From Pseudoruegeria sp039972875 (GTDB lineage Bacteria > Pseudomonadota > Alphaproteobacteria > Rhodobacterales > Rhodobacteraceae): a stretch of 64,000 nucleotides of DNA. The notes under the pieces are model-generated. The model ran no database searches, had not been told where the DNA came from, and saw only the letters and a program-made list of their open reading frames with translations. Location: positions 13,372 through 77,371 of the forward strand of contig JBDWMA010000048.1 in NCBI GenBank assembly GCA_039972875.1, read 5' to 3'. This document shows positions 60,000-64,000 of the stretch, in pieces. Every line of letters begins with the position of its first letter. The stretch's first letter is position 1. The translations under genes and the position numbers were made by a program.

Positions 60000-60937
60000 C
60001 CGATCCTCTCACCTACCCAGATATCGTAAATATGGCGGTACCTGCATTCATTGCAGCCATTTTAATTGAGCTGTGTTGGATCGTCATAAAAGGGAAAGCT
60101 GGACGGTATGAAACCCGCGATGCTGTTGCCTCCTTGATCATGGGTGCAGGAAGCGTTGCCAGCGGCATTATCCTTGGGTTTATTGCTTGGGGGTTCTTCG
60201 TATTATTGTGGCGGCTCACACCATTGGACCTTGGCAATTCGGTCTGGATCGTTGCGCTTTGTTTTGTTCTCGATGATCTGCGGTACTATTGGGTACATCG
60301 TTTTGGACATCGTATTCGATGGGTCTGGGCGAGTCATGTAAACCACCACTCCTCTCAGCATTACAATCTGACAACCGCCCTACGACAAACTTGGACGGGG
60401 ACATTTACATTTATGATGATTGTGCGGGCCCCTCTCATTTTACTCGGGTTTCATCCGGCAATGGTGTTGTTTGTAGGTGGCATTAACCTCATTTATCAAT
60501 TTTGGATTCACACCGAGGCCATTGGAAAGCTCCCAAACTGGATTGAGGCAATCATGAACACGCCCAGCCATCACCGCGTCCACCATGGCCGAAACCCTCG
60601 ATATCTGGACGCCAATTACGCAGGTGTATTCATCATTTGGGATCGGTTGTTTGGTACGTTCGTCCCTGAACAAGACGACGATAAAGTTGACTATGGATTG
60701 GTCAACAATATTGGCACGTTTAATCCACTACGCGTGGCATTTCATGAATGGGTTTCTGTATACAAGGACATGGCACAGACTGGTATTTCAATCGGACAAC
60801 GGTTTGGTTACGCACTCAACCCTCCGGGTTGGCGACACGATAATCCGGGACGAGGATCAGAGGCCTTAAAGGCGGATTATGTCAAACGTAATCCAGAAGT
60901 CGCAGGCTCGCCTGGGTTTGAGGCCTACAAACCCTGA
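59996..60937 (+). CDS. Sterol desaturase / fatty acid hydroxylase family protein
   Basis: 313 residues with about five membrane segments. The di-iron histidine clusters are seen as HRFGHR, HVNHHS and HHRVHHG. Members hydroxylate or desaturate sterols, ceramides, carotenoids or other lipids using oxygen. ATG 59996 overlaps the upstream small membrane-protein gene. Its last bases overlap tag on the other strand. The lipid substrate is unknown. Confidence 0.9.
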   Translation: MTDPLTYPDIVNMAVPAFIAAILIELCWIVIKGKAGRYETRDAVASLIMGAGSVASGIILGFIAWGFFVLLWRLTPLDLGNSVWIVALCFVLDDLRYYWVHRFGHRIRWVWASHVNHHSSQHYNLTTALRQTWTGTFTFMMIVRAPLILLGFHPAMVLFVGGINLIYQFWIHTEAIGKLPNWIEAIMNTPSHHRVHHGRNPRYLDANYAGVFIIWDRLFGTFVPEQDDDKVDYGLVNNIGTFNPLRVAFHEWVSVYKDMAQTGISIGQRFGYALNPPGWRHDNPGRGSEALKADYVKRNPEVAGSPGFEAYKP

Positions 60938-61488
60938 ACTTTTGCGTGGCAGGGACAATCAACAACGTGATCATTCACCATGCCTACCGCTTGCATAAAG
61001 GCATAGACAATTGTTGGGCCGCAAAAACGAAATCCCGCAGCCTTCAGATCCTTTGAAATCTGGGTGGACAAATCTGTCGAAGCTGGAACTTCCTCTAAAG
61101 TCCTAAAGTTGTTTTGGATCGGCGAACCGCCCACATAATTCCAAAGAAAGCGATCAAACCCTTGCTCTGCTTCTATCCTTTGCCACGCCTTGGCGTTGCC
61201 AATCGTTGCAGCGATCTTACCGCGATGACGCACGATCCCTTTGTTTTCCAACAGGCGTAGGATGTCTGTCTCCTCCCAGGTCGCGATAGTATTTGGATCA
61301 AACCCCTCAAACGCCTCCCGAAAATTGTCGCGTTTCTTCAGAATCGTGATCCAGCTAAGGCCTGCCTGAAATCCATCTAGAATCAATTTTTCCCAGAGAG
61401 CGCGACTGTCATATTCAGGAACACCCCATTCCTGATCATGGTAATCAATATAGATTTTTTCGGACCCAACCCAGCCACAAACTTCCAT
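60925..61488 (-). CDS. tag: DNA-3-methyladenine glycosylase I
   Basis: 187 residues. CGWVGSEKIYIDYHDQEWG at the start is diagnostic of Tag; the zinc ligands are the N-terminal Cys and His plus the C-terminal CPCH cluster. It removes 3-methyladenine from alkylated DNA. It overlaps the end of the sterol-desaturase gene by 13 bases. No ada or alkB gene is near. Confidence 0.95.
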   Translation of the reverse strand: MEVCGWVGSEKIYIDYHDQEWGVPEYDSRALWEKLILDGFQAGLSWITILKKRDNFREAFEGFDPNTIATWEETDILRLLENKGIVRHRGKIAATIGNAKAWQRIEAEQGFDRFLWNYVGGSPIQNNFRTLEEVPASTDLSTQISKDLKAAGFRFCGPTIVYAFMQAVGMVNDHVVDCPCHAKVQGL

Positions 61489-61614
61489 TTATGATCACTT
61501 TCAATGCTCTATCGTGTGAATTTTCTTTAGATAAAATTAGATCAAAATGGGCATATTTACCACTCATAAACCTCAACGCGCAAAGGTAGGCCATCGCAAC
61601 GGAAAGGATCGCTC

Positions 61615-62454
61615 ATGGCCCAAGCTGATACAGACATGCTCAGGGACATTCCCCACATCTTGCAAGACCCGCTCAACTTCGCAACGGCGTCCCGTAACAA
61701 AAATACAATCGAAATGGTGTCTACGGCCGTACGCCATAAACAAACAACGTTGGCTTATCAGCCCGTCATGCGCGCGAATGGCGGGAAAACACCCGCCTTT
61801 TATGAAGGATTGATCCGGGTTTTCGATGAAACCGGTCGGATTATTCCCGCAGCAGATTTCATGGATGCGGTTGAAACCACAGACACTGGACGACAGATAG
61901 ACTGTCTGGCGCTTGAAATGGGATTGCAGACCCTACGGGATCAACCAAATCTGCGTCTTTCCATCAATATGTCCGCCCGGTCGATCGGATATCCACGGTG
62001 GACAGAAACGTTGAAACAGGGTCTGGCACATGATCCCACGGTCGCGGAGCGGTTGATTCTTGAAATCACCGAGTCCAGCGCGATGATGATGCCTGAACTG
62101 GTGACAACTTTTATGGCCAGTCTACAGGAAAAAGGAATCGCCTTCGCGCTCGACGATTTTGGTGCGGGATACACCGCATTTCGGTACCTCAAGGAATTCT
62201 ATTTCGACATCATCAAAATTGATGGCCAGTTCATAAGGGGGATCGCACAGGATCCAGACAATCAGGTTTTGACCCGGGCTTTGCTGTCGATTGCTGAACA
62301 TTTCGACATGTTCTCCGTCGCTGAAAGCGTAGAATCGGCCGAGGATGCAGCCTTCCTAGCAACAATGGGCGTAGATTGCCTGCAAGGGTATTATTATGCT
62401 GCCCCCACAATTCACCCTCCATGGGACGCAAAAAAGGCACCTAAAAGGGCATGA
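61615..62454 (+). CDS. EAL-domain protein (cyclic-di-GMP phosphodiesterase-like)
   Basis: 279 residues, nearly all EAL domain, with no membrane segment or sensor domain. The signature reads EGL instead of EAL (YEGLIR). The other key sites are present: SINMSARSIG, LEITES, DDFGAGY, IKIDG, the Glu in AESVES and QGYYYA. The enzyme could thus be active in breaking down cyclic-di-GMP, or be a degenerate sensor. It is a single gene ahead of phaA with a 155-base gap. Confidence 0.88.
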   Translation: MAQADTDMLRDIPHILQDPLNFATASRNKNTIEMVSTAVRHKQTTLAYQPVMRANGGKTPAFYEGLIRVFDETGRIIPAADFMDAVETTDTGRQIDCLALEMGLQTLRDQPNLRLSINMSARSIGYPRWTETLKQGLAHDPTVAERLILEITESSAMMMPELVTTFMASLQEKGIAFALDDFGAGYTAFRYLKEFYFDIIKIDGQFIRGIAQDPDNQVLTRALLSIAEHFDMFSVAESVESAEDAAFLATMGVDCLQGYYYAAPTIHPPWDAKKAPKRA

Positions 62455-62609
62455 TTTACGTAAATATTCAGAATCTGGGCAGATGCGGCACAGTCTCCGT
62501 TGCCGTATCGACAGGAAACGCCTACGACTGATGCTGCAAGCGCGAAAGAACGGCCTGCAAATACGCGGTCTGTTGCTTTCGTACGATTATTATACGGAGA
62601 GGACACCCT

Positions 62610-63785
62610 ATGACCAACGTCGTTATCGCCTCCGCCGCCCGTACTGCGGTTGGCTCTTTTCTTGGCTCTTTTGCAAACACCCCCGCCCATGACCTCGGCG
62701 CTACTGTCATCGAAGCAGTGGTAGAACGCGCTGGTATTGAAAAGGGTGAAGTGTCTGAAACAATTCTTGGTCAGGTTCTGACTGCTGGTCAGGGGCAGAA
62801 CCCCGCGCGCCAAGCTCACATCAATGCTGGCCTTTCACAAGAAAGTGCCGCTTGGGGAATTAATCAGGTCTGTGGCTCCGGCCTGCGTGCCGTAGCTCTT
62901 GGCGCACAACACATCCAATTGGGTGATTCTGACATCGTTATTGCCGGTGGTCAGGAAAACATGTCCATGTCCCCACATGTTGCAAACCTTCGTGGCGGTC
63001 AAAAAATGGGCGATATGAAATATATCGACTCAATGATCCGCGATGGACTGTGGGATGCGTTTAATGGCTATCACATGGGCCAAACAGCCGAAAACGTTGC
63101 CAACCAATGGCAAATCAGCCGCGACATGCAGGATGAATTTGCCGTTGCGTCACAGAACAAGGCAGAAGCTGCTCAAAAAGCTGGTAAATTTGCTGATGAG
63201 ATTGCGGCTTTCACCGTAAAAACTCGTAAGGGCGATATCATTGTAGATGCTGATGAATATATTCGTCACGGCGCCACAATGGCTGCGATGCAAAAATTGC
63301 GCCCGGCCTTTACCAAAGACGGCTCTGTCACAGCGGCCAACGCATCCGGTTTGAATGACGGTGCAGCAGCTACTTTGCTAATGAGTGCGGACAACGCCGA
63401 GAAACGTGGCATCCAACCACTTGCCCGAATTGCATCCTATGCCACAGCGGGCCTTGACCCTTCCATCATGGGTGTTGGCCCTATCTATGCGTCCCGCAAG
63501 GCGCTGGACAAAGCTGGTTGGAGTGTTGGTGACCTTGACCTCGTTGAGGCCAATGAAGCGTTCGCTGCACAAGCCTGTGCCGTTAACAAGGATATGGGTT
63601 GGGATCCTGCAATTGTGAACGTAAACGGTGGTGCAATCGCCATTGGTCACCCAATCGGTGCCTCCGGGTGCCGCGTCCTGAACACACTGTTGTTTGAGAT
63701 GCAGCGTCGCGACGCCAAAAAAGGTCTTGCGACCTTATGTATCGGTGGCGGGATGGGTGTTGCCCTTTGTGTCGAACGCGATTAA
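62610..63785 (+). CDS. phaA: Acetyl-CoA acetyltransferase (beta-ketothiolase)
   Basis: 391 residues, biosynthetic thiolase. The acyl-enzyme Cys is in NQVCGSGLRAV, the catalytic His in GHPIGASG and the second Cys in CIGGGMG. It condenses two acetyl-CoA to acetoacetyl-CoA, the first step of polyhydroxybutyrate synthesis. phaB follows after 74 bases with a terminator-like hairpin between. Confidence 0.95.
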   Translation: MTNVVIASAARTAVGSFLGSFANTPAHDLGATVIEAVVERAGIEKGEVSETILGQVLTAGQGQNPARQAHINAGLSQESAAWGINQVCGSGLRAVALGAQHIQLGDSDIVIAGGQENMSMSPHVANLRGGQKMGDMKYIDSMIRDGLWDAFNGYHMGQTAENVANQWQISRDMQDEFAVASQNKAEAAQKAGKFADEIAAFTVKTRKGDIIVDADEYIRHGATMAAMQKLRPAFTKDGSVTAANASGLNDGAAATLLMSADNAEKRGIQPLARIASYATAGLDPSIMGVGPIYASRKALDKAGWSVGDLDLVEANEAFAAQACAVNKDMGWDPAIVNVNGGAIAIGHPIGASGCRVLNTLLFEMQRRDAKKGLATLCIGGGMGVALCVERD

Positions 63786-63792
63786 CAGAAAT

Positions 63793-63827
63793 GGGCGCGC
63801 AACAAAATTGCGCGCCCGATCTTTTTT
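63793..63827 (+). terminator. Terminator/attenuator between phaA and phaB
   Basis: GGGCGCGCAA at 63793-63802 pairs perfectly with TTGCGCGCCC at 63808-63817 around CAAAA, followed after four bases by six T (63822-63827). A strong intrinsic terminator inside a presumed operon; it may lower phaB expression relative to phaA. Confidence 0.88.
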
Positions 63828-63859
63828 CGGACATTTGATTACTTGCGGGAGGAATTTCC

Positions 63860-64000
63860 ATGACAAAGACAGCCCTTGTTACCGGAGGCACACGCGGAAT
63901 TGGTGCCGCAATTGCAAAACGACTAAAGGCAGACGGCTACAATGTCGCTGCAACGTACGGCGGAAACGACGAAGCGGCCGCAGCATTTACTGCTGAAACC
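63860..64000 (+). CDS. phaB: Acetoacetyl-CoA reductase (C-terminus outside window)
   Basis: 47 codons from ATG 63860, preceded by GGGAGGAATTTCC, run to the window edge. KTALVTGGTRGIGAAIAKRL is the SDR cofactor motif, and position after phaA makes PhaB (acetoacetyl-CoA reductase, NADPH) the likely identity. Catalytic residues lie outside the window, so another SDR cannot be excluded. Confidence 0.85.
   Translation, partial: MTKTALVTGGTRGIGAAIAKRLKADGYNVAATYGGNDEAAAAFTAET

Noticed and set aside
1..64000. tRNA, rRNA, insertion sequences, prophage, CRISPR
   Set aside because: Looked for T-loop motifs, transposase/integrase motifs, terminal repeats and regular spacer arrays; none convincing. A faint tRNA gene could still be missed by eye.

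Overview
The window looks like the chromosome of a marine alphaproteobacterium of the Roseobacter group (Rhodobacterales). The base composition is moderate (a little over half G+C by eye). The organism is inferred from gene content and order: rlmH-rsfS next to leuC-leuD with leuB some 4 kb further on, ffh and rpsP-rimM-trmD/rplS-rpmE in one block, mipZ instead of minCD, fructose bisphosphatase plus class II aldolase, phaA-phaB, many LysR regulators and DMT exporters, and a GcvT-fused methylamine-type dehydrogenase. The genus cannot be fixed from the sequence alone. I see no rRNA, tRNA, insertion sequence, prophage or CRISPR array.

Layout. 1-4.4 kb: the start of a secreted choice-of-anchor L protein (leftward, running off the edge), then a LysR regulator and an 813-residue dimethylglycine/sarcosine dehydrogenase-like flavoenzyme. 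4.4-7.7 kb: fbp-fba (gluconeogenesis), divergent from a DeoR-type regulator, with repeated TCGAGC boxes between them. 7.7-15.6 kb: a two-component system, a ferric-reductase-like membrane flavoprotein and a DUF6134 protein, followed by four translationally coupled genes (thermostable-hemolysin family protein, AMP-ligase, SDR, TauD-type dioxygenase). This is the best candidate for an undescribed system. 15.7-22.6 kb: an FAD oxidoreductase, an AI-2E/HlyD/DUF2955 membrane operon, a small potassium channel and gamma-glutamyltransferase. 22.8-29.1 kb: ybaB-recR, transport, a LysR/azoreductase pair, a glycosyltransferase, a prolyl-tRNA editing protein and an old-yellow-enzyme relative.

29.2-35.6 kb is the translation block ffh, two GNATs, chorismate mutase, rpsP, bluB, rimM, trmD, then (after a terminator and a long leader) rplS-rpmE. 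36-41 kb holds mipZ, a MATE exporter and a DUF3300-DUF2950 envelope pair. 41-48.6 kb is a TPP-riboswitch-controlled thiamine operon, thiD-thiO-thiS-thiG-thiE-thiF-thiY-tenA-thiZ-thiX. It makes the thiazole half and imports and salvages the pyrimidine half; no thiC is present in the window. 48.6-57.9 kb contains an SDR, rlmH-rsfS and the leucine genes, with a possible short leader ORF and attenuator ahead of leuC. 58-64 kb carries a DMT exporter, a long intergenic stretch with stacked perfect hairpins, a sterol-desaturase pair, tag, an EAL protein and phaA-phaB (the latter cut by the window edge).

All start choices were made by eye from ribosome sites, overlaps and family conventions. Functional names rest on motifs I recognised; no database search was possible.
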